A stretch of DNA of 64,000 nt from an uncultured Flavobacteriales bacterium (GTDB lineage Bacteria > Bacteroidota > Bacteroidia > Flavobacteriales_G > Salibacteraceae). Both the position numbers and the translations under genes were made by a program. The notes beneath the pieces were generated by a model. The model had not been told where the DNA came from. It searched no databases and saw only the letters and a program-made list of their open reading frames with translations. Below are positions 40,701-45,707 of this stretch, piece after piece (position 1 is the stretch's first letter; the number at the start of each line of letters is the position of its first letter). The DNA lies in contig CAJQLE010000003.1 in assembly GCA_905479105.1 (NCBI GenBank), forward strand, positions 186,001 to 250,000, written 5' to 3'.

Positions 40701-40909
40701 ATCGAATTGGTGACTACCCGAATGCGATAGTTCAGATATTCAATCGATGGGGTAACTTAATTTACGAGTCATCCGCTGGATATACTAATCCTTGGAATGG
40801 TAAGCATAACGGCAAAGAATTGACCGTTGGAACTTACTACTACGTAATTGATCTGAAGGATGATCAAGTGAAAAACTTAGTTACTGGACCAGTTACGATT
40901 CTTAAATAA
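28706..40909 (+). CDS. Giant SprB-like repeat adhesin (about 4070 residues) with T9SS type B sorting domain
   Basis: About 4067 residues from the ATG at 28706 (28718 is also possible); either leads into a signal peptide (LFTRFFVIAVIALFSTLMYS). By eye I count about 42 SprB-type repeats of roughly 80-95 residues, each with a Cys-x-G...DG start, a GG-x-PYTYxWSNG core and a TVTDANGC end. Three modules break the run: two copies of a nidogen-like domain (29408-29990 and 33152-33790) and one C-type lectin-like domain (32221-32590). The C-terminus has Ig/PKD-like domains, then the gliding-motility type B sorting signal (SPNGDGVNDFFLID, IFNRWGNLIYES, PWNGKHNGKELTVGTYYY). SprB of Flavobacterium is a cell-surface adhesin moved by the gliding motor; here adhesion and carbohydrate binding are inferred from the domains. 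sprF follows directly. Confidence 0.92.
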   Translation: MKFTMHLFTRFFVIAVIALFSTLMYSVDSKAQSVSITSVDVLNESCAGLSDGQITINKAGGTGPFGFYIVFFNGTSLDTITQISNVFPNLAATNYDTYVVDSNDLTKDSVTSVNVIQGNNFIFLAFSNILPACDTLCNGRASALTFGGTNPKTYLWDDGSTAGPTNNALCGGVRAVTVTESGGCEATSSIVIPDGPAIYAVLDSTSDASCNGANDGRAYFTPHGGYGPSTSTASYVIDQTQNSFEPYDTAFTGGTLVTLTDDQVSASLPIGFSFEFFGNTYTNFRISSNGFITFSGSSNNGCCAGQNIPAVGLPNDLIAGYWEDLNPAAGGRIEFYTMGAGSNEALVVNFLEVPHFGGGNLVTFQIVLYETSNIIQIFGLDLNSNGGDHTQGVENNAGTVGFTGSGRNAADWSAANDYIAFIPESQNFTYNWSSIGSGTSATNLTAGNYIVTITDTRSCNDTIQFQIAEPSPIVIDTVLTQPSCAGNADGAITASATGSNGGPFTFAWSTGATTATITGLTAGTYTVTATDVTGCANSLAAALTDPAAVAASINLDNDVSCFGGADGQLTANGAGGSPGYTFLWTTGSTNQTISSLIAGNYTVTVTDINGCTDTTSQVVSQPPTLVTVTTSSTAVSCFGGNDGTATANNATGGTPGYTYLWNTGATSQTINTLIAGTYIVTATDANGCTDTAHAIVGQPATGVDVTVNLVTDVSCNGLTDGGITINNPTGGTPPYTFLWSNGSTSQNLSGVGTGTYIVTATDAGGCTDTVSAFVDEPAILAVDTTSTTQPTCAGSTNGSITIAATGGTAPVTFLWSTGSTATTVNGLVAGIYTVTATDVNGCTDNLSVTLVDGPGVTADVSPFDPTCAGENSGSAIGGVISGTGTLPFSYAWSTGASNQFLTGLTAGTYTLTVTDGAGCQDDTTFTLIDPLAVIATIIDSINPTCANNDGSTQALGTGGSGALTYAWSNGGNTALISNLSAATYTVTVTDANGCFDTANVVLDVAPLLTANGVLIANETCITNDGSASVAVVGGTVPFTFAWTGGGNTQTIINLAAGTYTATVTDANNCSDTAQVIVADSCACNWTASGVLVNDALCNGENSGNGTTTNTGATAPITYLWSDGSTNDSLINAPAGTYIVTLTDANGCTDTASVIINEPTILSATVYTPPVIPGFTYIGENGNQFIYYHAASETWTAARATSVAAGGDLIVISDAVDQAYYSSVLPGNSWIGLTDEVLEGTYVWVDGTVATFFNWNAGEPNNFGGDEDYIHFTGANDFWNDLAGFQVRPYGMVIDKSSLNLNNVTCNGGNDGSAVITGAGGSLPYTYAWSNGAITDTITGLTAGTYIGTITDNNGCTAVDTAVISEPAPIVFNGFTGITNPSCDDACDGAAAASATGGVAPLTYAWSSGSASATATSLCGGGHTVTITDANGCDTVQMVALVEPPVIYAVVDSTDSASCNGVADGAAYLSGYGGTVAPTNTSEYVIDQTEGAYEPYPQGRPWNAHNYKTVTLQDDANSDTTNIFGGANFSFFGNNHTDFVMSSQGFISFDLTLANVVSPGQFSNSLALPSAAANQPNNIIAAFWEDLDPSVGNATIETYLIGTVPNRIRVVNYINVDHFLNATNGSGDISTFQIVLYESSNIIQIHSEVLDPDLGGLHVQGIENATGTVAYTPSGRNNTNFSATNDYVAFIPKTQNFNYTWSSVGTGASSSVLPAGNYTVTVADGICNDVVNFTIDEPASLLASITSSVAPTCFGGSDGQATVAPSGGDAPYTFLWTSGETTATALGLSVGLNTVTVTDANGCTQTASTTLPNGAAINVGIASTNSFCFVCTGTATATVVGALSPFTYSWSTGVVNNVASTSNQLTALCSGPYGVTVTDANGCVDSNATNVSDNFVPNVTITVTPASCANTCDGTADANYTCFFGCQPYRWYSGLDTTNLIGTGDLITGLCPGTYLGRLTTNFGCDGYDTIIINAPAPIILVMDSIDATCGAANGIATVNASGGSAPYTYLWSNGGTADTITGLIAGTYIVTVTDNNLCADTAQVIVNAPSSLVASIINPINALCDGSTNGSAEAQGSLGTAPYTFLWDNGETSSIAVALDSGTHCVTVTDAIGCADTACISITDPDQITFLFTETPISCGGAGNDGALTVASIGGTGVHTYLWNTGAAGNSITGLVTGTYTVTATDANGCQNSESYTMDPPGNFTVAMVDSLDIDCFGNNNGEAEVQAITGGSGSYSFLWDNGSTTNIVTNLTSGLHSVTVTDLITTCLDTASVTIDEPTQLIASIDSSVDNLCFNGTDGSAAGSGSGGTPPYTLTWSNGDVGVLADSLPAGMVTVTVTDANGCTDTDQIMIGQPATGLEASVVVNAQPLCAGDSATITASAIGGSGVYAFLWPNGATTTTVLLPAGSYCLTVTDGGVCEDTACVTIIDPLPVIATVTIITPACPSGNDGTLTLAGSGGDGGPYTYLWDDASTNPTRTNLTAGTYFFTITDASGCSGNSSAILVDPAGMTATFPTTTISSCGTCNGTATVSIANGTAPYTFAWSSGSATANGSSLCSGSNSVTVTDANGCIDTFFVNIGSIGADTVVATVVNNVTCNGGVDGSALATYVCNVAPCTIAWIDSATNNNVGNADLATGLSAGTYYAQLTNDSGCIGLDTITITEPTPVVGSTTFISSVSCPGGNDGSASVSATGGSPGYTFLWDNGETNATAIALGVGTHCVTVTDTLGCTDTACVNIGEPANGVSVTASIVTGLLCNGGNNGSVTAVGSGGTAPYSFTWNGAIVSTTLNNLSAGSYIVEITDAGGCTSLDTVVLIDPIAITGAFSGVFDPSCFGETNGSATLTGSGGTGPYTYLWASGNTNQTETGLTAGQHCVDITDANGCTEQFCVTLIDPAPITNTFTAITGSSCTVCDGTATANPLPAAGAPYTFLWNNGQTTATNDSLCAGINQVTITDASGCEFIDNVPINANGADLVSADSIDASCGNCDGLVFATYTCTTAPCTLEWTDLGSGLVIGTTDTIFNLCAGSYSIELTNGAACISSDIVSVNVPDLIDPNEIITDASCFGSCDGAIALAPTGGSGVFTFAWSNGPTSSNNTGLCAGDYTVTISDGAGCDSITTFTIDQPSEITLDSTVVDASCSGICDGSIAIIASGGAGGYSFNWSPVPGNGNGLSLASGLCAGTYFLTVTDANGCTTLDTFNIGQPAAIVQNAVTVNGATCGVCDGSIIPTITGGAGGFTYAWSTGAISDTLGSLCFGFYDVTVTDAAGCFEVFGYPVSETTGPAITLTSTNTSASGVCDGTATVNSGVSPLTYLWSNGDVTQTTSNLCAGFYIVTVTDVNGCNTVDTITITEPDALDVTFGVTEITCAGNGCDAEILAIVTGGVSPYIFAWSNGATTELITGLCADTYVLTVTDDNGQVLIDSVTITDPQPFIIVSVANDVSCPGECDGNISMTVSGGNPPYTILWNTGDTTLAITDLCGGNYSVTITDTAGCSDSLDFIIDDPAPIVGNVVSQVEPDCQVNNGSITVSASGGNGGPYAYEWLDALGNALIPAQTDSVASNLFAGIYGVRIVDVNGCIDTTGIILNNLNAPVIDLDLLVDVSCFGECDGAINTTISGGVAPYNILWSNGDTTDDIDSLCAGDDTIAVVDANLCASFNIYTISQPTEITIAAIDVTDVTCGADCDGIIDISIAGGTEPYVFAWSNGSTDSTITGLCAGDYTLTVTDGNGCIFITTETVGGPSPLVITLDSIDDATCTNTGDGAVQITVTGGSAPYTYNWISDTTSILTSSDLSGVLAGNYTLIVTDVNGCTLADTFTIDAEFFVDVIAMDDIEVCPFTNQVPITGTNTGASSVRWLNLNGVVAASGNSLVVNTTSQTTTYIYEGVNGVCVDRDTVNITWAPGPGIDAGPDKSIVPGDITSIGGAPTARAGIEVIWTPAQDLTSITEYNPQANPLETITYYVSATDPDGCFGIDSVTITVEELVDPVGGFSPNGDGVNDFFLIDRIGDYPNAIVQIFNRWGNLIYESSAGYTNPWNGKHNGKELTVGTYYYVIDLKDDQVKNLVTGPVTILK
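28800..40150 (+). repeat. Array of about 42 divergent SprB-type coding repeats
   Basis: Repeats of about 240-290 bp lie within the giant gene, each beginning with a Cys-x-G...DG unit and ending with T-D-A/x-N-G-C. The copies are well diverged at DNA level, and no two neighbouring copies look near-identical. The first three copies are more degenerate. The repeat count is a visual count from translation. Confidence 0.85.
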
Positions 40910-40918
40910 TTGAAAACT

Positions 40919-41863
40919 ATGAGATTTATGAAAAAGCTCATCGCGATATCCATTGTCCTGATTGCCTTTACGCAAGCTAAAGCTCAACAGCTAGAGCAGT
41001 GGACACAGTTCTTTTTGAATGAATACATGGTTAATCCAGCTGTGTCAGGAACGGAAGATTACTTTCAAGCCAATGCGCTATATCGCGATCAATGGGTCGG
41101 AATTCAGGATGCGCCTCGCACGTATTATTTAAGTGTTCAAGGACCAATCGTTAAGCAAACAATGGGAATAGGTGGAACCATTTTCAGCGATGTAGTAGGT
41201 CAAACCCGCAGAAACGGTTTTCAAGCATCTTATGCCTACCATTTGAAGGTTTCTGAAGATTACAAATTGAGTTTTGCTTTATCCACGGGTATGCTTCAGT
41301 TTGCGATTGATGGAAGCAAGATTGATTTGGATCAAGCGAATGATATTGCATTGAGCAGTGGTTTGATGTCCTTGTGGTCATTAGACTTTGGTTCGGGTGT
41401 GCGTTTCTCTGCTAAGAATTGGCATGCTGGTATTTATGTACCTCAAATTGCAGGATTGAAAGCACAGTTTTTCAATGACTACTCTGAGACGGAAAGCGTG
41501 TTAGCGCGTCACTATTATATCAATGGAGGTTATCGATATGACTTTGATGATACATGGGCCATTGATGCGAACTTCTTAGGTAAGATTGTGGGTTCAATTG
41601 ATATTTACGATACGCAGGTAAGAGGAATCTACAAAGACATGGTTTGGTTAGGTTCATCCATTCGATATGCTTTTGTATCCGGAGCTTCGGTGCAAGCAAT
41701 AGGATTCATGACAGGATATCAGTTTGAGAACAACTTAAGTATAGGATATGCATACGACTTGAATGTTGGAAAAATTGGAGCAGCCACTTCTGGCTCACAT
41801 GAGATAGTGCTGGGAATAAGGTTTAATAAACCGAATAAAGCACCGCTAATTCCTGCAGAATAA
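40919..41863 (+). CDS. sprF: PorP/SprF family T9SS-associated outer-membrane protein
   Basis: A protein of 314 residues (ATG 40919, or 40928 four codons on); signal peptide LIAISIVLIAFTQAKAQ. The start of the mature protein, QQLEQWTQFFLNEYMVNPAVSG, and the following glycine-rich barrel strands (QASYAYHLKVSEDYKLSFAL, YINGGYRYDFDDTW, FMTGYQFENNLSIGYAYDL) are hallmarks of the PorP/SprF family. SprF is needed for surface delivery of SprB in F. johnsoniae. The start lies 9 nt after the SprB-like stop, so the pair is one unit. A perfect terminator follows. Confidence 0.93.
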   Translation: MRFMKKLIAISIVLIAFTQAKAQQLEQWTQFFLNEYMVNPAVSGTEDYFQANALYRDQWVGIQDAPRTYYLSVQGPIVKQTMGIGGTIFSDVVGQTRRNGFQASYAYHLKVSEDYKLSFALSTGMLQFAIDGSKIDLDQANDIALSSGLMSLWSLDFGSGVRFSAKNWHAGIYVPQIAGLKAQFFNDYSETESVLARHYYINGGYRYDFDDTWAIDANFLGKIVGSIDIYDTQVRGIYKDMVWLGSSIRYAFVSGASVQAIGFMTGYQFENNLSIGYAYDLNVGKIGAATSGSHEIVLGIRFNKPNKAPLIPAE

Positions 41864-41866
41864 AAC

Positions 41867-41890
41867 AAACCCCGCTCATGCGGGGTTTTT
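41867..41890 (+). terminator. Rho-independent terminator after sprF
   Basis: AAACCCCGC and GCGGGGTTT form a perfect 9-bp stem around a TCAT loop (41876-41879), and the stem's own T run continues. Starts 4 nt after the stop codon. Confidence 0.92.
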
Positions 41891-41896
41891 ACTTTA

Positions 41897-41904
41897 TACT
41901 TTTG
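41897..41904 (+). promoter_or_regulatory. Possible promoter -7 element for the MBL-rhodanese gene
   Basis: TACTTTTG matches TAnnTTTG and lies 21 nt upstream of the start ATG. The -33 position falls in the sprF terminator and shows no clear TTG, so confidence is limited. Confidence 0.4.
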
Positions 41905-41925
41905 CCGTTACCAAACTTAAAGGTT

Positions 41926-43314
41926 ATGTACATAGAACAGCTTTACACCGGTTGCTTAGCTGAAGCAGCATACTATATAGAGTCTAATGGCGAAGCAGCC
42001 ATCATAGATCCGTTAAGAGAAACGGAGCCTTACTTACAAAAAGCGCAAGAGCGCGGAGCAAAAATCAAATACATATTCGAAACACATTTTCATGCTGACT
42101 TCGTAAGTGGTCATTTAGACCTAGCTGCTAAAACTGGAGCGCCAATCGTTTACGGACCAACGGCTGAAACAGATTTTGTTATTATTAAAGCGACAGATGG
42201 TCAAATCTTCGAGCTCGGATCACTCAAAATAAAGCTGCTTCATACACCAGGACATACTCCAGAATCGAGTTGCTATTTGTTGTTTGATCAAAACGGAAAA
42301 GAACATTCTATCTATACCGGTGACACACTCTTTATAGGTGATGTTGGAAGACCAGATTTAGCCCAAAAAGGTGGCGAGATGACTGCTGAAGACATGGCGG
42401 CAACACTTTATGATTCGTTGCACAATAAGATCATGACCTTGCCAGATGATATTACTGTGTATCCAGCGCATGGTGCAGGATCAGCGTGTGGAAAAAACAT
42501 GTCTAGCGAAACTTCGGCTTTACTCGGAGATCAGAAACAAACCAATTATGCATTGGGTAATTTGACCAAAGAAGAGTTTGTGAAGGAATTGACTACAGGA
42601 ATATTACCTGCGCCTCAATACTTTGCTAAAGCAGCAGCTCAGAATAAGAAAGGCTACAAATCCATTGATGATGTTTTTGAAAGTTCAATGAATGCCATGT
42701 CAATAGAGCAGATGCTTGAAGCTCAGAACAAAGGAGTGATGGTGCTCGATACGCGTAAAGAAGGCGAGTTTAGCGATGGCCATATTCCGAATGCGTGGTA
42801 CATCGGATTGCATGGGCAGTTTGCACCGTGGGCAGGAGCATTGATTGTGGATATGCATCAACCCATAGTTATTGTTGCGGAAGAAGGTAAAGAACAAGAA
42901 GCCATTATGCGTTTAGCCCGTGTGGGTTATGATAATGTGATTGGATATCTTGAAGGTGGTTATGCAGCTTATGCAGCTTCTGGAAAAGCAGTGAGTGTGG
43001 TTCCATCCATTACGCCAGAAGAGTTTAAAGCCAATGCACCAGAAGGTCAAGTGTTGGATGTGCGCAAGCCATCAGAATATGACAATTGCCATATAGAGAA
43101 TGCACAGCTGTTGACACTCGATTACCTCAATGAGCATTTAGATGAGGTCAACAAAGACAAACCATACGTCATTCATTGTAAAGGAGGATATCGTTCTGTC
43201 ATAGCTTGGAGTATTCTCGCTTCTAAGGGCTTTAAGAATATTACAGATATCAAGAAAGGCTTTGATGGATTAAAGGCTGCTGGCGTGCCTTATGTGCAGC
43301 CTGAGATGGCTTAA
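41926..43314 (+). CDS. MBL-fold hydrolase fused to two rhodanese domains (persulfide dioxygenase-like)
   Basis: A protein of 462 residues. The ATG at 41926 has AAAGG just upstream. The metallo-beta-lactamase half resembles ETHE1/persulfide dioxygenases: H54, H56, D58 and H63 in HFHADFVSGH, then LLHTPGHTPESSCYLL, and TGDTLFIGDVGRPDL. The second half has two rhodanese modules. The first (about 270-360: VMVLDTRKEGEF) lacks a catalytic Cys, while the second carries the active-site loop HCKGGYRS. Related enzymes oxidise glutathione persulfide and handle sulfane sulfur; here sulfide detoxification is an inference from family. It overlaps the convergent deacetylase gene by 4 bp. Confidence 0.88.
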   Translation: MYIEQLYTGCLAEAAYYIESNGEAAIIDPLRETEPYLQKAQERGAKIKYIFETHFHADFVSGHLDLAAKTGAPIVYGPTAETDFVIIKATDGQIFELGSLKIKLLHTPGHTPESSCYLLFDQNGKEHSIYTGDTLFIGDVGRPDLAQKGGEMTAEDMAATLYDSLHNKIMTLPDDITVYPAHGAGSACGKNMSSETSALLGDQKQTNYALGNLTKEEFVKELTTGILPAPQYFAKAAAQNKKGYKSIDDVFESSMNAMSIEQMLEAQNKGVMVLDTRKEGEFSDGHIPNAWYIGLHGQFAPWAGALIVDMHQPIVIVAEEGKEQEAIMRLARVGYDNVIGYLEGGYAAYAASGKAVSVVPSITPEEFKANAPEGQVLDVRKPSEYDNCHIENAQLLTLDYLNEHLDEVNKDKPYVIHCKGGYRSVIAWSILASKGFKNITDIKKGFDGLKAAGVPYVQPEMA

Positions 43315-43925
43315 AGTTGAATAGGCTCCATGCAGAAGCCTTTATCACGATAAAATGCTAGACTTAATCTCAAGGCCTCGATGATTCGGGGCTTTGCTTT
43401 TTCATTGTCATGAAAAACAATGATGCTTCCTGCTTTTACTTTTTTGGTGGCGAACGCAAAGCACTGCTCACTTGAATAGCTGGCATCAAAGTCGGCACTT
43501 AGATCGCTCCACATGATGAGTTTATATTCCTTTTTCAAGGCTTTTGCCTGCGACAAAGTGATTTCACCATAAGGCGGCCGCAATAGGTTAGAGCTAATAA
43601 CCTCTGCGGATGCTTTAATATCTGCGAAATACACTTCATCTTTTGTTTTCCATCCGCTTATATGAGAATTGCTGTGCAATCCAATGGCGTGACCAGCATT
43701 TGTAATTCGCTCTACAATGTCTGGATATCTACGCACGTTTTCGCCCACCAAAAAGAATGTAGCCTTTGCTTCATATTCATCTAAAAGGTCCAACACCTCT
43801 AAGGTGATCTCAGGATGCGGCCCATCATCAAACGTGAGATAGATGGCATTTCGATCATTGGGAAGATCAAAAATGAAATCCTTGGCTAAGGGCTTTACAA
43901 CAGAAGGGATATGTTTTAAATACAA
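43311..43925 (-). CDS. Polysaccharide deacetylase (NodB homology) family protein
   Basis: A protein of 204 residues that appears to start at a TTG (43923-43925); I see no ATG before the conserved part. NodB motifs: TFDDGPHPE with Asp33/Asp34, the metal-binding pair His84 and His88 (HSNSH), the catalytic-site motif RPPYG, and a C-terminal IVFHDNEKA. No signal peptide is visible, which is normal for a short form of the family but leaves the location open. Family members de-N-acetylate chitin oligomers, peptidoglycan or xylan; the substrate here is unknown. It is transcribed divergently from tRNA-Gln. Confidence 0.88.
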   Translation of the reverse strand: MYLKHIPSVVKPLAKDFIFDLPNDRNAIYLTFDDGPHPEITLEVLDLLDEYEAKATFFLVGENVRRYPDIVERITNAGHAIGLHSNSHISGWKTKDEVYFADIKASAEVISSNLLRPPYGEITLSQAKALKKEYKLIMWSDLSADFDASYSSEQCFAFATKKVKAGSIIVFHDNEKAKPRIIEALRLSLAFYRDKGFCMEPIQL

Positions 43926-43937
43926 AAGATAAATTGG

Positions 43938-43970
43938 TTGGCTGCAAAAATGAAATCTTTTTTACATTTG
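43938..43970 (+). promoter_or_regulatory. Promoter of tRNA-Gln
   Basis: TTG at 43938-43940, then 22 nt, then TACATTTG at 43963-43970: a full match to the Bacteroidota primary-sigma promoter layout. Transcription would start a few bases before the tRNA at 43988. Confidence 0.7.
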
Positions 43971-43987
43971 CGCTCCTTTTAATAGGA

Positions 43988-44059
43988 TGCCCCATCGTCT
44001 AATTGGCAGGACAGCGGTTTTTGGTACCGTCAGTCAAGGTTCGAGTCCTTGTGGGGCAA
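43988..44059 (+). tRNA. tRNA-Gln (anticodon TTG)
   Basis: Full cloverleaf: acceptor TGCCCCA (43988-43994) with TGGGGCA (44052-44058), D arm with GTCT/GGAC, anticodon stem GCGGT/ACCGT (one G-T) around loop TTTTGGT with anticodon TTG, and T arm CAAGG/CCTTG around TTCGAGT. The discriminator is A and CCA is not encoded. It decodes CAA and CAG glutamine codons. Confidence 0.95.
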
Positions 44060-44073
44060 CTTTTAAGCATATT

Positions 44074-44106
44074 AAACCCTTAACTATTAACTAGTTAAGG
44101 GTTTTT
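44074..44106 (+). terminator. Rho-independent terminator after tRNA-Gln
   Basis: AAACCCTTAACTA and TAGTTAAGGGTTT form a perfect 13-bp stem (44074-44086 with 44092-44104) around a 5-nt loop, followed by more T. It lies 14 nt after the tRNA. Confidence 0.9.
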
Positions 44107-44183
44107 CTTTTTATTTAGTTCAGTTTTTTGACCAGTTTTTTGCTTTTTGGCATTTATAATGTTCCACAAGAACAGTTATCTTT

Positions 44184-44204
44184 CAATCCTCAATCCTCAA
44201 TCCT
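44184..44204. repeat. Tandem heptamer CAATCCT x3
   Basis: Three perfect consecutive copies of CAATCCT (44184-44190, 44191-44197, 44198-44204), followed by a partial copy CAATGG. A microsatellite of unknown role. Confidence 0.85.
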
Positions 44205-44322
44205 CAATGGTCAAACTTTGCAAGGGGCGACCGCTCTTTTTTTGTTTAAGGACTTTACTTTTTGGTTTTGTTTCATAGGCATATTTTGAATTATAGGTTG
44301 TGCGTTGGATAAAAATAAATGT

Positions 44323-44341
44323 GTGCCGATGCAGTCGGCAC
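44323..44341 (+). other. Isolated hairpin in intergenic DNA
   Basis: GTGCCGA and TCGGCAC form a perfect 7-bp stem around TGCAG, followed by TCTTTTG. It could be a weak terminator for a decayed or unidentified transcript. Confidence 0.4.
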
Positions 44342-44467
44342 TCTTTTGTTTGTGTGTTGGGTTTTGATCATTTCCTCGGGTTTGTAGTCTCTCAAAATTA
44401 GAGTGTTGTCTCTCCGTGACCTAGAGAAAATGTTGAATTTAACGTTAAGGTTTTTATTTTTCATAGC

Positions 44468-44616
44468 AGATAACGTTCCTGGCTATGAACGTTACTGGCT
44501 ATGGCTAGTACGGCATTTTGAAAACGTTTCCGCCCGCCAACTGGTGGGTGGTTATTGAAAGTACAAAATATTATTTTTTACTTTCAAACCGGCATTAGCT
44601 AAAGCCGCTGTTGTGC
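44468..44616 (-). other. attC-like site A (distal end of the array, after the Fic gene)
   Basis: Outer boxes are AGATAAC (44468-44474) and GTTGTGC (44610-44616). Inner arms GGCTATGGCTAGTACGG (44497-44513) and CCGGCATTAGCTAAAGCC (44589-44606) pair with a few mismatches and one extrahelical base. The left arm carries a tandem 16-bp duplication with one mismatch (44472-44487, 44488-44503). The loop holds further hairpins (CCCGCC/GGTGGG). It starts 13 nt after the Fic stop codon. Confidence 0.6.
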
Positions 44617-44629
44617 ACCGTATTTATTA

Positions 44630-45586
44630 TTATTTCAAGTGATAAGTTGTCAATCTTTTATCGCCTGATTTTGAGAATAACCCTTTTTCAATTCCAGTTT
44701 TTAAGTCTCTACTGGCTGAAGCACTGCTTAATTGCTTGAAGACTTGCATATAGTCTTTTCTGGTAAATGAGTCCATCTTTAGAGAGCAGAAGTGTTGTAG
44801 TCTATTTTCCTGTGTCATATTCACAGATACAGAATTTCCAATTAATTCTGCTAGGGTGTCATTTACAACGGAAAGCATATATTCAATGAATTCAGTCGAT
44901 TTTCCTGTTTTGTCACAGATGGAGAGTACTTTGTAATAGTCTTCTTGTGACTTTGATATTAATGTTTCAAAGGGTAAATATTGAAACACAGGATATTTTG
45001 ACATTAATATTATTGTTTGCCATAATCGCCCCATTCTGCCGTTTCCGTCTGTAAAAGGATGGATAAATTCCATTTCGTAGTGGAAAACGCAACTTTTTAT
45101 TAAAGTGATTTCCTCGTCATTTTTTAAGTAATCAAAAAGGTCTTTCATTAAATATTGGACATTTTCAGATGGAGGTGCCAAGTGCTCAATTTTAGAACCT
45201 TTTACAATACCCACTCCTTCTTTTCGAAATGCTCCTGGATTATCTATTAATCCTTCCATTAGTGTCTTGTGAGCTTTTAAAAAGGAGTTAATTGAATCAA
45301 CTTTATAGTCAATTATCGACTCGTAAACTTTTATGGCATTTTGAACTTCTTTGATGTCTTTTGATGGGCCAATCACTCTTTTATTTTCGAGTATTGCGGT
45401 TATTTGCTGTTCTGTTAGAGTGTTGCCTTCAATCTGCAAAGAAGAGTGAATCGTTTTGATTTGATTTTGTTTTCGAAGGCTAGGGGAGGACTTTATTAAA
45501 AATGAAGCATTTACTTCTCCAATTTTCTCGGAGACACTAGTAATTAGTCCTAAAATCTTAGTATTAATTTCATAGGGAGGCTTCAT
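44630..45586 (-). CDS. Fic family AMP-transferase-type protein, self-inhibited class
   Basis: A protein of 318 residues from the ATG at 45584-45586; an in-frame TTG at 45610 is unlikely. The Fic active-site loop HPFTDGNGRMGR (His at 176, Asn of GNGR) is complete, so it should transfer AMP or another phosphate-linked moiety to a target Ser/Thr/Tyr. The motif SLQIEGN at residues 49-55 matches the inhibitory helix (S/T)xxxE(G/N), placed N-terminal as in class II Fic proteins, so no separate antitoxin is needed. A winged-helix-like C-terminus (about 260-318: FTRKDYMQVFKQLSSASA, then KGLFSKSGDKRLTTY) follows. It forms the last cassette of the array. Target unknown. Confidence 0.9.
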   Translation of the reverse strand: MKPPYEINTKILGLITSVSEKIGEVNASFLIKSSPSLRKQNQIKTIHSSLQIEGNTLTEQQITAILENKRVIGPSKDIKEVQNAIKVYESIIDYKVDSINSFLKAHKTLMEGLIDNPGAFRKEGVGIVKGSKIEHLAPPSENVQYLMKDLFDYLKNDEEITLIKSCVFHYEMEFIHPFTDGNGRMGRLWQTIILMSKYPVFQYLPFETLISKSQEDYYKVLSICDKTGKSTEFIEYMLSVVNDTLAELIGNSVSVNMTQENRLQHFCSLKMDSFTRKDYMQVFKQLSSASASRDLKTGIEKGLFSKSGDKRLTTYHLK

Positions 45587-45651
45587 AATAGTATCATTTG
45601 ATAGTATCAAAGATAGGTTTTCTATGAAATTGGTCGGCTTTTTAATATGGT

Positions 45652-45703
45652 GTACAACGGTCTGGCTAAACTGCGTTTTAATGCAGTTTAGGTGGTGTTA
45701 GCA
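45652..45703 (-). other. attC-like site B (after the T9SS-protein cassette gene)
   Basis: Boxes GTACAAC (45652-45658) and GTTAGCA (45697-45703). Inner arms CTAAACTGC and GCAGTTTAG pair perfectly around a short loop, and unpaired spacers (GGTCTGG; GTG) separate them from the outer boxes, as in attC structures. It begins 4 nt after the stop of the minus-strand T9SS gene. At 52 bp it is the shortest site of the array. Confidence 0.7.
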
Positions 45704-45707
45704 AACG

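Larger units (their letters stand above)
44107..44467. other. AT-rich non-coding stretch between tRNA-Gln and the cassette array
   Basis: No convincing gene in any frame. It contains three tandem copies of the heptamer CAATCCT (44184-44204), an isolated perfect hairpin GTGCCGA/TCGGCAC (44323-44341) followed by a T-rich run, and no clear copy of the tRNA 3' end. It may be the remains of decayed cassettes, but nothing proves it. Confidence 0.5.

Noticed and set aside
28706-40909. Many antisense and alternate-frame open frames inside the giant adhesin gene (for example 31654-31860, 33853-34113 and 36319-36627 on the minus strand)
   Set aside because: They follow from the biased repeat composition; they have no start context, no signal and no conserved look, while the long plus frame has domains throughout.
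43988-44059. tRNA-Gln as the attachment site for the island
   Set aside because: I found no direct repeat of the tRNA 3' end on the far side of the island (near 50.1-50.2 kb), and a complete terminator follows the tRNA.
44184-44204. Heptamer repeats as a CRISPR fragment
   Set aside because: No spacers exist between the copies; it is a simple tandem repeat.
44610-44616. Palindromes A-D as ordinary rho-independent terminators
   Set aside because: Stems are imperfect with conserved outer 7-bp boxes, no T tract follows them, and the boxes match across cassettes, which terminators would not do.
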